41,587 nt of DNA, from NCBI RefSeq assembly GCF_003201355.1, contig NZ_QICL01000038.1, positions 1 to 41,587 of the forward strand. The letters run 5' to 3'. Each line of letters begins with the position of its first letter. The first letter of the stretch is position 1. The notes under the pieces were generated by a model. It was not told the DNA's origin. It made no database searches and saw only the letters and a program-made list of their open reading frames with translations. The translations under genes were made by a program, and so were the position numbers. This document shows, piece by piece, positions 28,321 through 39,210 of this stretch. This DNA comes from Indolivaga alginatilytica (GTDB taxonomy: Bacteria > Bacteroidota > Bacteroidia > Bacteroidales > Dysgonomonadaceae).

Positions 28321-30417
28321 ATGCAGAAAATACTACTGGTGCTAAGTCTTTGTCTTGTTATAGGGATAGCGAAGGCTCAGAAGATTACATCTCCCAATGG
28401 AAATGTTACTCTATCTTTTAAATTGGATGAAGCGGGAAAACCGACTTATAATCTTAACTTTAAGAATAGGGCTGTAATCAAGGACAGTAAAATGGGATTC
28501 TTGTTCAAAGGGGTGAAACCAATGAATGAAAATTTTACGATTGTTGATACTCAGTACAAAAACGATGACAATACATGGGCTCCTGTATGGGGTGAGAATA
28601 AAGAGATAAGAGACAATCATAAAGAAATGTTTGTTTCGCTTGTTCAAAAAGATTCGAAACGCAAAATAAATATTCGGTTTCGAGTATTTGACGATGGGGC
28701 AGGGTTCAGATACGAATTTCCGGTACAAGATCAATTGAGACACTTCATATTGCAGGACGAAACTACCGAATTTAATTTGTCAGGCGATCATAAAGCATTT
28801 TGGATTCCTGCCGATTATGATACGAACGAATTTCCGATTACCACTTCTAAACTATCCGAAATAGAAGGACTTATAGATGAGGTTCGTAAAGAGCCTTTGG
28901 CTGCAAAAGCACCTTCTCCTAATGTGGCAGTACAAACTCCGTTGATGCTAAAATCGAGTGATGGATTATATATTAATATTCATGAAGCAGCTTTGGTAAA
29001 TTATCCGGCAATGTTTCTTAATGTAGAAGCTAGCTCTAAATTGAGTTCTCATTTAACACCAGATGTTAGAGGTAATAAAGCTTATTTGCAAACGGGTTAT
29101 ACTTCTCCTTGGAGAACAATTGTAGTGAGTGACGATGCTCGTGATATTCTTGCATCTAACCTAATTTTGAATTTGAACGAACCGTCTAAAATAGAAGATA
29201 CTTCATGGATTAAGCCTACTAAATATATTGGTGTTTGGTGGGAATACTTTACAGGTGGAGGTTCTACATGGGCATATTCTAATACTGGTGATGTGATTAT
29301 CGGTAAAACAGATTTCTCTAAAATAAAACCTAACGGAACACACGGAGCTAATACCGAGCATGTGAAGTATTATATAGACTTTGCAGCAAAAAATGGCTTT
29401 GATGCTGTTTTAGTTGAAGGTTGGAACGAAGGTTGGGAAGATAATGCAGCATTCGTAAAAGAAGAAATTTATAGCTTCACAAAAGCATATCCCGATTTTG
29501 ATGTGAAAGAGTTACACCGTTATGCTGTAAGTAAAGGAGTGAAAATAATTATGCATCACGAAACCACTTCTTCGGTGGCTAGTTACGAACGCCAATTGGA
29601 AGATGCATTCAAGTTTATGGTTGACAATGGCTATGATGCTGTAAAGACGGGCTATGTAGGACCTATTATTCCTCGTAGCGAATATCACGATGGGCAATGG
29701 ATGGTAAATCATTATATACGTGTTGTAAAAGCAGCCGCAGATCATAAGATTATGGTCAATTCGCATGAGGCAGTTCGTCCCACAGGGTTGAGCCGTACTT
29801 ATCCCAACTGGATAGCTCAGGAATCGGCACGTGGAACCGAATTTGAGTCATTCAATGGCAATAAGCCCGAGCATACAACCATTCTACCTTTTACACGTTT
29901 GATGGGTGGTCCAATGGATTATACTCCCGGAATATTTCAAGGCGATTTGTCGGTGTATGGTTCTAATAAAGCAAAACTAAGTACTACATTGGTAAAGCAA
30001 TTGGCTTTGTATGTAACTATGTATAGTCCATTACAGATGGCTGCCGATTTACCCGAAAATTACGAACGTTTTGCTGATGCTTTCCAATTCATGAAAGACG
30101 TAGCTGTGGATTGGGATAATACCTATATTCTCGAAGCAGAACCGGGTGATTATATTACTATTGCACGTAAAGCTAAAGGAAAGAGCGAATGGTACGTTGG
30201 AGGTATCACCGACGAAAACGCACGTGAAGCGATTATCGATTTCAGCTTCTTACCCGCAGGTGCTAAATACACAGCAACCATATATGCCGATGGAAAAGAC
30301 GCTGATTGGATAAAAAATCCGCAGAGTTATGAGATCAAAACGATGACGGTTACTAACAAAACTAAATTAAAGCAACGCCTAGCTCCCAGTGGCGGTGTAG
30401 CCATTAGTATAAAATGA
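28321..30417 (+). CDS. GH97 alpha-glucosidase (SusB-type), copy 2
   Basis: 698 residues from the ATG at 28321, where the signal peptide MQKILLVLSLCLVIGIAKAQ begins; in-frame starts at 28264 (GTG) and 28294 (ATG) would put extra polar residues before it. The chosen start gives exactly the length of copy 1. Catalytic and calcium-binding equivalents E414, E483, E501 and E507 are all present with SusB spacing, so an inverting enzyme is expected. The last 140 residues are much closer to copy 1 than the first half is, which suggests gene conversion. No LacI-type palindrome was found in its own 228-base upstream gap. Confidence 0.92.
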   Translation: MQKILLVLSLCLVIGIAKAQKITSPNGNVTLSFKLDEAGKPTYNLNFKNRAVIKDSKMGFLFKGVKPMNENFTIVDTQYKNDDNTWAPVWGENKEIRDNHKEMFVSLVQKDSKRKINIRFRVFDDGAGFRYEFPVQDQLRHFILQDETTEFNLSGDHKAFWIPADYDTNEFPITTSKLSEIEGLIDEVRKEPLAAKAPSPNVAVQTPLMLKSSDGLYINIHEAALVNYPAMFLNVEASSKLSSHLTPDVRGNKAYLQTGYTSPWRTIVVSDDARDILASNLILNLNEPSKIEDTSWIKPTKYIGVWWEYFTGGGSTWAYSNTGDVIIGKTDFSKIKPNGTHGANTEHVKYYIDFAAKNGFDAVLVEGWNEGWEDNAAFVKEEIYSFTKAYPDFDVKELHRYAVSKGVKIIMHHETTSSVASYERQLEDAFKFMVDNGYDAVKTGYVGPIIPRSEYHDGQWMVNHYIRVVKAAADHKIMVNSHEAVRPTGLSRTYPNWIAQESARGTEFESFNGNKPEHTTILPFTRLMGGPMDYTPGIFQGDLSVYGSNKAKLSTTLVKQLALYVTMYSPLQMAADLPENYERFADAFQFMKDVAVDWDNTYILEAEPGDYITIARKAKGKSEWYVGGITDENAREAIIDFSFLPAGAKYTATIYADGKDADWIKNPQSYEIKTMTVTNKTKLKQRLAPSGGVAISIK

Positions 30418-30495
30418 AGCACTCAATTTAATCTACTTCCATTTTGTTCATGTTAGGGGGACTCAGGGGGAGATAGTGGTAAGGTAAGCTATTCA

Positions 30496-31074
30496 TCATA
30501 AACTCCATATGTTTGTTTGCTTGTGTGATCCATCTTCCCTGAATATTTTCTCCTCCAATCTCTCATTATTTATTATTCTTTGAAGATAAGTGCGGCTAAG
30601 ATAGTGATCAATGATTTTCTTTTCTATAATATCTTCTTCATCTAAGTATTTATAAAAACGGGTTTTATACAACTCCCCTTTTGAATCGTATTCATTCTCT
30701 TCCAATGTACGATTAAGTTGGTCTTTTTGTATAATTGAAATTTTATTTTGTAAATCACTTATTATTCCAGCTATATAATGAAAATCAGAACCCGATTGTA
30801 TCTGAGGTATTATTAAGTCATTAATAGTTGCCTTTTTTTCATCTGAATATTCAACAATAATGTTATAGTCCGAGTGACCTCCTTTATAATAATCTCTTGT
30901 TTTTTCTCTCTTTTCGATAAGACCAGTTTTATATATGCCCAAAGGAAATATAATTTTTATATGCTCTTTGTTTATTCCTTCAAAAGTGATCGTCAATTTA
31001 GGAGGTGTCAAATCTTGAGTGACTAAGTTATCTGAAATTCTTAAAAAACGATTGGAATTATATTCAATTGTCAT
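30496..31074 (-). CDS. hypothetical protein interrupting the GH97 array
   Basis: 192 residues, no signal peptide, no membrane segment, no known family recognised. The N-terminal half looks like beta strands (LTITFEGINKEHIKIIFPLGIYKTG), and the C-terminal half is charged helix (KTRFYKYLDEEDIIEKKIIDHYLSRTYLQRIINNERLEEKIF). It is on the strand opposite to the flanking glucosidases. With a transposase remnant just beyond its start, it looks like part of an inserted segment. Confidence 0.6.
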   Translation of the reverse strand: MTIEYNSNRFLRISDNLVTQDLTPPKLTITFEGINKEHIKIIFPLGIYKTGLIEKREKTRDYYKGGHSDYNIIVEYSDEKKATINDLIIPQIQSGSDFHYIAGIISDLQNKISIIQKDQLNRTLEENEYDSKGELYKTRFYKYLDEEDIIEKKIIDHYLSRTYLQRIINNERLEEKIFREDGSHKQTNIWSL

Positions 31075-31233
31075 ACCTAATTTGTTTAAATAATTTATAT
31101 TATTTTGTTTATGGTACTCACCATTGTTAGTACAGAGTTTATCTCTTTCTAACAGATTTTTTTATTTAAGTAATTCAAAAATACTCAATATTTTGATTTA
31201 TTTCATGATTCTGGATGTTTAATATCAGTTTTT

Positions 31234-31368
31234 TTATGCCATCTGTTTTTTATGCTGCTGTTCAAGTGTTTTGTGATTTAAACTTTGATATAAGCGATTG
31301 TAATTGTAGAACTGTAAGTATTGATTGGATTGGTTAAGCCCAAAGTTCAGATACTGTTTGGTAAAACC
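31234..31368 (-). pseudogene. remnant of an IS3-type transposase (C-terminal end)
   Basis: On the minus strand 44 codons up to a stop read LNQSNQYLQFYNYNRLYQSLNHKTLEQQH, the pattern of the integrase-core C-terminus of IS3-family transposases (FYN..R.HQSL.YKTP). A +/-1 frame to the right continues with coding-like sequence (DKTLWVNYDKRNRQKNEEGHW), so frameshifts have broken the gene. No intact ends were found. The rest of 31075-31629 holds operators and the next gene's leader. Confidence 0.6.
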
Positions 31369-31436
31369 CAATGCCCCTCCTCATTTTTTTGTCTGTTTCT
31401 CTTATCGTAGTTCACCCATAGGGTTTTATCGATCTT

Positions 31437-31460
31437 TGCATACGTTTGCAAACGTTTGCA
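31437..31460. promoter_or_regulatory. two overlapping LacI-type operators upstream of GH97 copy 3
   Basis: TGCATACGTTTGCA (31437-31450, one mismatch) overlaps the perfect TGCAAACGTTTGCA (31447-31460). They are offset by 10 bp, so they face the same side of the helix. They lie 170 bases before the third GH97 gene. Confidence 0.72.
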
Positions 31461-31588
31461 GCCAAGTATTACCTTTTTGTATTTGCTTTATGTTAATATG
31501 ACAAGGTAATATCTTTTCTTTGTATATAAGAAATAGAGAGGGTTTTTTGACTATTGTAAATTGTAATAATACTTATAAAATTAGTAAA

Positions 31589-31603
31589 AAGGTCTTAGAC
31601 CTT
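31589..31603. repeat. dispersed palindrome, copy 6
   Basis: AAGGTCTTAGACCTT, perfect apart from the central base, preceded by TTAGTAAA, 26 bases before the GH97 copy 3 start. Confidence 0.8.
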
Positions 31604-31626
31604 AATCTTAAAATGAAAAGATATAA

Positions 31627-33819
<2,193 letters not shown>

Positions 33820-33841
33820 GAAAAAGATAGATTTAAATATA

Positions 33842-33879
33842 AATATCCCCGAATAGGTAATGTCCTGTTCGGGGATATT
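33842..33879. terminator. bidirectional terminator between GH97 copy 3 and the MFS gene
   Basis: AATATCCCCGAA (33842-33853) pairs perfectly with TTCGGGGATATT (33868-33879), a 12-bp stem. The two genes converge here. Confidence 0.85.
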
Positions 33880-33916
33880 CTTTGTGTGTAAATGAATTGT
33901 TAGTTTATTGAGGGGC

Positions 33917-35239
33917 TTATCTGGAAGTCTTTTTCACCGGATCATTTATAAATATCACCGATACAGCTCCTATAAGAAGTGAAACTCCCGAAACAAGGAA
34001 CATGGCAAAAGGTCTGCTCCCTGCAACATTTTCGAAAAGGAAGTGTCCTAACAATCCCCCTGCTATCTGAGGAATTACAATAGTAATATTGAGAAGTCCC
34101 ATATACAATCCCATTTTATTGGAAGGTACTACATTTGCCAGTATCGAAAAAGGCATAGTTAATATCATAGCCCAAGCAATACCAATGAGGAACATTGGTA
34201 ATAAAAGTAAATATTGATCGTGAATAAAGAACATTGAGAGCATTCCTATACCTCCTAATACAAGAGAGAATGAATAGAAATTCTTTCTTCCGAACTTATC
34301 TGTAATTCTGGGTAGGAAAATAGAGAAAATAGCAGCTATAACGCTGTATACACCTGTTAAGATACCAAACCAATTTCCTGCATGATTATACTCTACCGAA
34401 TGAGGGTCGCTTGTGTTCCATACAGTAACAGCAATTCCATCGGTGGCATATACCCATATGTAATAGAATGCAAACCATGAGAATAGTTGTACAATAGACA
34501 ATTGAAGTATGGTGATTATTGTTTTCTTGTTGTCGGTAGATGTTGCGTTTTCTTCTTTGTTGGCAGATTCGCTTCTGTTGTATTCTTCAAACAATTGGGG
34601 TGGATATTCTTTTACACTGAAACATGTCCATAAATTGGTAAGTACAAGAAATCCTATGCCAATATAAAAGGAGACCGAAACGGAGTCGGCTACCCGACCT
34701 TCGTCCGCTTGATTGCTAAAACCGATGTAGGCAAGCAGAAAGGGTAGGCATGAACCTACAATAGCACCGAGATTAGAAACAATAGTCTGTACGGAATATC
34801 CCTGATTACTTTGTTTGCTGTTGACCATATCCCCAACTAACGATCGGTAAGGTTGCATGCTTACATTAAATGCGCTTTGCATGAGGAATAAAATGCTTAC
34901 TCCGGCCAGTACGGGAGGCATAATACGTGATACGATGTACGAATTGGGCATGAGGAACATCATAATAGCCGAAACTACAAGCCCTATCAGTATATAAGGT
35001 ATTCTTCGTCCCAGTCGAGTCCATGTTCTGTCGCTGAAGTAGCCGATGAGAGGTTGCATAAATAACCCGGCTAAGGGGGCGGCAAGCCATAAGAAAGCCA
35101 ATTCGTTGGTATCTGCACCTAATGCTGATAATATACGGCTTGTGTTTGTCATTACAAGCGTAAAACAAATTTGTGTACCTAAAAAGCCGAAGTTTATATT
35201 CCAGATTTGCCCGTATCTGAGCGTAGGTTTATTTAGCAT
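33917..35239 (-). CDS. MFS sugar transporter (maltose/sucrose type)
   Basis: 440 residues, about 12 membrane segments. The N-terminal pattern (LRYGQIWNINFGFLGTQICFTLVMTNTSRILSALGAD, then PLIGYFSDRTWTRLGRRIPYI) is that of SLC45/GPH-like sucrose-maltose carriers found in Bacteroidota glycan loci. The cytoplasmic loop motif GYFSDRTWTRLGRR and its second-half counterpart ITDKFGRKNFY are present. It should bring maltose or glucose across the inner membrane after periplasmic GH97 action. Transcribed towards the GH97 array, it starts 138 bases after the lacI gene on the same strand and might share its transcript. Confidence 0.86.
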   Translation of the reverse strand: MLNKPTLRYGQIWNINFGFLGTQICFTLVMTNTSRILSALGADTNELAFLWLAAPLAGLFMQPLIGYFSDRTWTRLGRRIPYILIGLVVSAIMMFLMPNSYIVSRIMPPVLAGVSILFLMQSAFNVSMQPYRSLVGDMVNSKQSNQGYSVQTIVSNLGAIVGSCLPFLLAYIGFSNQADEGRVADSVSVSFYIGIGFLVLTNLWTCFSVKEYPPQLFEEYNRSESANKEENATSTDNKKTIITILQLSIVQLFSWFAFYYIWVYATDGIAVTVWNTSDPHSVEYNHAGNWFGILTGVYSVIAAIFSIFLPRITDKFGRKNFYSFSLVLGGIGMLSMFFIHDQYLLLLPMFLIGIAWAMILTMPFSILANVVPSNKMGLYMGLLNITIVIPQIAGGLLGHFLFENVAGSRPFAMFLVSGVSLLIGAVSVIFINDPVKKTSR

Positions 35240-35266
35240 AAGGTCTTATATTTCTGTTCAGGTATT

Positions 35267-35297
35267 AAGGTCTCAGACCTTTTCTATTCCTTTGGCA
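35267..35297. repeat. dispersed palindrome, copy 7
   Basis: AAGGTCTCAGACCTT, then TTCTATTCCTTTGGCAAG. On the gene strand (minus) the flank CCAAAGGAATAG precedes the palindrome, 27 bases before the MFS start. A half copy (AAGGTCTTAT) touches the start codon at 35240. Confidence 0.8.
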
Positions 35298-35376
35298 AGT
35301 GTTACAACCAGAGGTTGTTATAGTGATTAAAAATATCACCAATTATTTTAAATTATTTAGAGCTATGCAGACTACT

Positions 35377-36399
35377 CTATTTTACCAGAGGTCGTGTGGT
35401 TTCTCTTATAACTAAACTGGTTTTCACTATTTTATTTTTCTTATCCGTACTATCGGGATTTTGTACCTTCTCTAAAATCAGATTCATAGCCTCTTCTCCT
35501 ACTTTTTGAGGATGCTGATCTACGGTTGTAAGCATAGGATCGGTATCCTGAGAAATATTAGAGTTGGAGAAACCGCATATAGAGACTTCTTCGGGAACTT
35601 TAAGTTTTAATGTTTTTGCAGCTAGCAAAATTCCGGAGGCTGTGTAATCATTCATTGCCATAAAAGCATCAGGTCGGTTGTCCGATTGTAACAGTTCCAT
35701 AGCTTTTTCGTAGCCGAGCTGTTTATTATCCGCAATTCTTATAATATCTTCATCTATGGGCATGTGATGTTTTCTTAATGCATCCAGGTAGCCATTTTTT
35801 CTATTCTTGGATATCTCGAGATGAGGAGCAGCACCAAAGAATGCAATATGTTTGCATCCCGTTTGGATCATATAATCAACGGCATGAAATGTACCCGAAT
35901 AATCATCAACTACAACTTTACCGGAGTCTATTCCTGTGCAAATGCGGTCGAAGAAAACCACTGGTATATTATTATCAACCAGTTCTTGAAAATGATCGTA
36001 TTTTATTGTTGTTTTTGATTGAGATATAAGCATTCCGCATACACGAGCTTCTATCAACGTCTGAACATTGCGTATTTCTTTTGTATACTCTTCCGACGAT
36101 TGGCAAACAATTACATGATAGTCATGATCTTCGGCAATCGTTTCCATTCCCGATAATACAGATGAGAAGAAATGATTGGCAAGTTCGGGGACTATTACTC
36201 CTATAATATTGGAGTGACTGTTTCTAAGGCTCAAAGCCAAGGAGTTGGGCTTATATTTATGTTCGTTTGCATATTCTTGTACCACTCTCCGAGTTTCGAG
36301 GCTGATATCGGGATTGTTGTTTAGAGCTCTGGATACAGTCGATGCAGAAATATTCAGATTCTTGGCAATATCTTTAATCGTTATACGTCCTTTTTTCAT
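35377..36399 (-). CDS. LacI-family transcriptional regulator
   Basis: 340 residues. The N-terminal LacI helix-turn-helix (ITIKDIAKNLNISASTVSRALNNNPDIS, residues 6-33) and hinge helix (PNSLALSLRNSHSNIIGVIVP, about 52-72) are complete. A periplasmic-binding-like sugar domain follows (HFFSSVLSGMETIAEDHDYHVIVCQS, VVFFDRI, PDAFMAMNDYTASGILLAAK). The palindrome TGCAAACGTTTGCA upstream of susC and two of the GH97 genes is a normal site for this family, so this is the likely local regulator. No SusR-type regulator is in the window. Confidence 0.93.
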   Translation of the reverse strand: MKKGRITIKDIAKNLNISASTVSRALNNNPDISLETRRVVQEYANEHKYKPNSLALSLRNSHSNIIGVIVPELANHFFSSVLSGMETIAEDHDYHVIVCQSSEEYTKEIRNVQTLIEARVCGMLISQSKTTIKYDHFQELVDNNIPVVFFDRICTGIDSGKVVVDDYSGTFHAVDYMIQTGCKHIAFFGAAPHLEISKNRKNGYLDALRKHHMPIDEDIIRIADNKQLGYEKAMELLQSDNRPDAFMAMNDYTASGILLAAKTLKLKVPEEVSICGFSNSNISQDTDPMLTTVDQHPQKVGEEAMNLILEKVQNPDSTDKKNKIVKTSLVIRETTRPLVK

Positions 36400-36638
36400 T
36401 GTTTAGAAATAATTAACTATTGTAACGTTTTTATTACCATATTGTTTAGCCTTATTTGTTTTGTTTATGACACTTGCAAAATAATAAAGTCAATTGATGA
36501 TTCATAAGAATCATTATGTAAGGAATAAAAGTAATCAAAAAATCAGCTTAGAGTAACTATTTCTTTCAGATATTAAGTAATGTGAAACATTTATTGCCAT
36601 GTTTTATAATTATAACTGTCTCTGGTTATCACTTTTAC

Positions 36639-36665
36639 CAAAGCAATAAAAAGGTCTTAGATCTT
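36639..36665. repeat. dispersed palindrome, copy 8
   Basis: CCAAAGCAATAA flank, then AAGGTCTTAGATCTT (one mismatch in the right arm). It lies 43 bases beyond the rluF stop, with the flank distal. The rest of the 308-base gap 36400-36707 shows no gene. Confidence 0.78.
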
Positions 36666-36707
36666 ATTTTCTTAGAATCACTTTAAAATACTGTTTTTAT
36701 ATGAAGG

Positions 36708-37739
36708 CTATTTCTTCGTTCCTTTGCGAGCTTCTCTTTCCTTACTTTTAGGCTCAGATTTGGTTTTGGCTTTAGTCTTTGGTTTATTCGCAGCCATTTT
36801 TTGTTTTCCCACCCTCAATCCACTCGAAGGTTTGCCTTTACTTCTGGGTTTTGGTTTATCTTCTCCATTTTCAGAAGTTAGCGTAAATTTCTTTGGCTGA
36901 TCTTTGTCTGTTTTGTTTGCAGTAGCTTTTTTTGCAGCCAGACTTCCTTTTCTATAATTGGTTCTTATATCATGCTCTTCAAGAGCTCTGTTAAAAGACT
37001 TGTTGCTGTTGGATGGCGTTTTTCCTGCGGGAGTTTTCTCAGAAGCTTCAAGCATGTCGAATAATCCTTCCATTTCCGAAGCAGTCAGGTTACGCCAGTT
37101 TCCCTGCCCTAACTTATCCAGTTTGATATTCATTATCTGAATACGCTCCAGTTTGAGTACATCATAATTAAAATATTCACACATACGTCTGATTTGTCTG
37201 TTAAGACCTTGTATAAGTGAGATTTTGAATGTATAAGGGTTGATCTTTTCTATCTCGCATCTGCGTGTCACTCTGTCTAAGATAGGTACACCTTGCGACA
37301 TACGAGTGATGAAGTCAGACGTGATCGGGCGATTAACAGTGACAATGTAATCTTTCTTGTGATTATTTCCTGCACGCAATATCTTATTAACGATGTCTCC
37401 GTCGTTTGTCAGGAGGATTAATCCTTGCGAATCCTTATCCAACCTACCGATAGGAAATATACGTTGTTCGTGTCTTATAAATTCGATGATATTGTCTCTC
37501 TCCAACGGATTGGTAGAACTTACAACTCCAACAGGTTTGTTGAATGCAATATATACAGGCTCTACTTTATTCTCAATCAATTCTCCGTTCACCTTCACTT
37601 TCTGTCCCGGTAATACACGAGATCCGATAGTAGCTTTTTTACCATTTACTGTAACATTACCACTTTCTATATATTTGTCAGCTTCGCGTCTGGAGCAGAA
37701 GCCCGATGCACTGATGTATTTATTTAAACGATATTCCAT
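36708..37739 (-). CDS. rluF: 23S rRNA pseudouridine synthase RluF-type
   Basis: 343 residues from the ATG at 37739 ([24 protein letters not shown]); a longer reading from GTG 37787 would start inside a repeat element. The S4 domain (residues 3-60) is followed by the RsuA/RluB/E/F catalytic domain with [10 protein letters not shown], whose aspartate is the catalytic residue, then [26 protein letters not shown] and [13 protein letters not shown], nearly identical to E. coli RluF (U2604 of 23S rRNA). The last 110 residues are a lysine-rich low-complexity tail, presumably for rRNA contact. Flanked on both sides by inverted copies of the dispersed palindrome. Confidence 0.9.
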   Translation of the reverse strand: MEYRLNKYISASGFCSRREADKYIESGNVTVNGKKATIGSRVLPGQKVKVNGELIENKVEPVYIAFNKPVGVVSSTNPLERDNIIEFIRHEQRIFPIGRLDKDSQGLILLTNDGDIVNKILRAGNNHKKDYIVTVNRPITSDFITRMSQGVPILDRVTRRCEIEKINPYTFKISLIQGLNRQIRRMCEYFNYDVLKLERIQIMNIKLDKLGQGNWRNLTASEMEGLFDMLEASEKTPAGKTPSNSNKSFNRALEEHDIRTNYRKGSLAAKKATANKTDKDQPKKFTLTSENGEDKPKPRSKGKPSSGLRVGKQKMAANKPKTKAKTKSEPKSKEREARKGTKK

Positions 37740-37779
37740 TTTCTCTAAATCTAAAAGTAAGAACAAAAATAAGTATACT

Positions 37780-37807
37780 AAGGTCACAGACCTTTTTATT
37801 GCTTTTG
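37780..37807. repeat. dispersed palindrome, copy 9
   Basis: AAGGTCACAGACCTT, then TTTATTGCTTTTG. It is upstream of rluF in inverted orientation to copy 8. A degenerate further copy (AAAGGTTTGAGAGCT, about 37829-37843) lies 21 bases away in the opposite orientation. Confidence 0.78.
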
Positions 37808-37994
37808 TATGTGCAATAATGATAAAAAAAAGGTTTGAGAGCTAGCCAGATATCAATCTTCAATATTCTTTATTTCAGTACTCTCTATCTTTTTTTGAAA
37901 ATGAAAGAATATAGAAGTTTATCAAGATGAAAAACACCCGTTCTTAATATAATTAAAGACGGATGTTCTGGTTTATTCGTTTATCTTAATCTAG

Positions 37995-38081
37995 CGGAGA
38001 AGAAGGGATTCGAACCCCCGATACAGTTGCCCGTATACTTGCTTTCCAAGCAAGCGCCATCGTCCACTCGGCCACCTCTCC
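37995..38081 (-). tRNA. tRNA-Ser (anticodon GGA)
   Basis: 87 bases with the long variable arm of class II tRNAs. Acceptor GGAGAGG pairs with CTTCTCC, with discriminator G. The anticodon arm CTTGC-TTGGAAA-GCAAG gives GGA, and the T arm has GGTTCGAATCC. No CCA is encoded. Confidence 0.95.
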
Positions 38082-38151
38082 TTAATTACGGCACAAAGAT
38101 AAAAATATTTCTTGTATATAAGTAATGTAAAACGTTTATTGCTTTATTTTA

Positions 38152-38346
38152 GAGTCTGGTTAAATTTAACCGAACTGTTTTTCTTGTAAAATGCTGCCAT
38201 TGTTCTTTGCTACTTTTTTAAGCTCTTTTGAGCATCTTTTTCACTTACTCCTCTTGATTCAGCCCGCTGAATCTACTAGTAATAAGTGTAAAATCTATCT
38301 CAAAATAAGTCTTAAAAAAAGAAAGCAATAAAATTTAAACAGACTC
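38152..38346. mobile_element. 195-bp MITE related to the IS at 41409
   Basis: Terminal inverted repeats start GAGTCTGGTTAAATTT on the left and GAGTCTGTTTAAATTT on the right, flanked by direct repeats TTA (38149-38151 and 38347-38349). The right terminus is identical over 20 bases to the end of the IS at 41409. The inside has no reading frame but has two hairpins (GCTCTTTTGAGC at 38222; GATTCAGC-CC-GCTGAATC at 38256-38273). It is probably moved by that IS's transposase. Confidence 0.8.
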
Positions 38347-38380
38347 TTAAAAGTTATAACCAGCTATTTCAGTTGTGCTT

Positions 38381-38409
38381 ACCAAAGCAATAAAAAGGTT
38401 TGAGACCTT
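38381..38409. repeat. dispersed palindrome, copy 10
   Basis: ACCAAAGCAATAAA flank, then AAGGTTTGAGACCTT. It lies 12 bases beyond the tatD stop. On the tatD strand it reads as a 6-bp hairpin followed by TTTTTATTGC. Confidence 0.78.
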
Positions 38410-38421
38410 ACAATAGTCCGT

Positions 38422-39195
38422 TTAGTTTATCGAAAACAGTTTTTTTGCGTTTGCACTTGTTATTTCACCTGCCTGTTCGGGAGTAACATCGTATATCTCT
38501 GCTAATTTTGCTGCAATATGAATGGTGTATGAAGGTTCGTTTCGCTTTCCTCTGTATGGCACAGGAGGAAGGTAGGGTGCATCAGTTTCGATGATGAGGT
38601 GCGAAAGATCAGTTCCTGTCAACACTTGAGGTAACGTCGAATTTTTGTAAGTAACAGTACCGTTTATTCCCAGATAGAAATTGTCGAGAGCCAGTACCGC
38701 TTCCAATTCAGCCATTGAACCTCCGAAACTGTGGAAAGCTCCTCTAAGTTTAGATGCTCCGATATTCTTGATGCATTCTATTGATTCGCTAATTGCGTTT
38801 CTGCAATGAATCGATACGGGCAGATTCAATTCGATACTCCATCGCAGTTGTTCTTCAAAAGCTGCTCTTTGTTCTTTCTCTAAAGACTTATCCCAATAGA
38901 GGTCTATTCCTATTTCACCGACAGCAATATATTTATGGATAGAAAATTGTTCTTTGATTATCTTTAAATCAGATTCCCAATTTTCCGTTACACTTGTCGG
39001 GTGTAGCCCCATCATCGGTATGCAGTATTCTGGATATTTTTCTGCGAGATTATTAACCCGATCTATAGTTTCTACATCTACATTGGGCAATAAAATATTC
39101 GTTATACCTGCTTGTTTAGCTCTGTTTATGATATCTTCTATATCGTTATCAAAGCTTTCGTCATAGGTATGGGAGTGGGTATCTATTAGGGTCAT
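38422..39195 (-). CDS. tatD: TatD-family metal-dependent DNase
   Basis: 257 residues, amidohydrolase-like barrel. Metal ligands are visible: DTHSH at residues 5-9, the glutamate in VGEIGIDLYWD near 92, HCRNA near 129, SFGG near 152 and ETDAPYLPP near 203, all usual for TatD. These are cytosolic 3'-5' exonucleases or D-aminoacyl-type hydrolases. It starts 15 bases after the stop of the polyprenyl synthase gene, so the two are co-transcribed. Confidence 0.95.
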   Translation of the reverse strand: MTLIDTHSHTYDESFDNDIEDIINRAKQAGITNILLPNVDVETIDRVNNLAEKYPEYCIPMMGLHPTSVTENWESDLKIIKEQFSIHKYIAVGEIGIDLYWDKSLEKEQRAAFEEQLRWSIELNLPVSIHCRNAISESIECIKNIGASKLRGAFHSFGGSMAELEAVLALDNFYLGINGTVTYKNSTLPQVLTGTDLSHLIIETDAPYLPPVPYRGKRNEPSYTIHIAAKLAEIYDVTPEQAGEITSANAKKLFSIN

Positions 39196-39210
39196 TTTAA
39201 TTGTTGAATG

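Noticed and set aside
31234-31460. An intact insertion sequence between GH97 copies 2 and 3
   Set aside because: Only a frameshifted C-terminal piece is present, with no matching terminal repeats or target duplication.
37740-37787. Upstream GTG start for rluF
   Set aside because: It lies inside the dispersed palindrome, and the added residues do not match the family; [10 protein letters not shown] is the normal beginning.
36639-37807. rluF flanked by inverted repeats as a possible composite mobile unit
   Set aside because: The same repeat occurs singly beside many other genes, no target duplication was seen, and rluF is a normal housekeeping gene.
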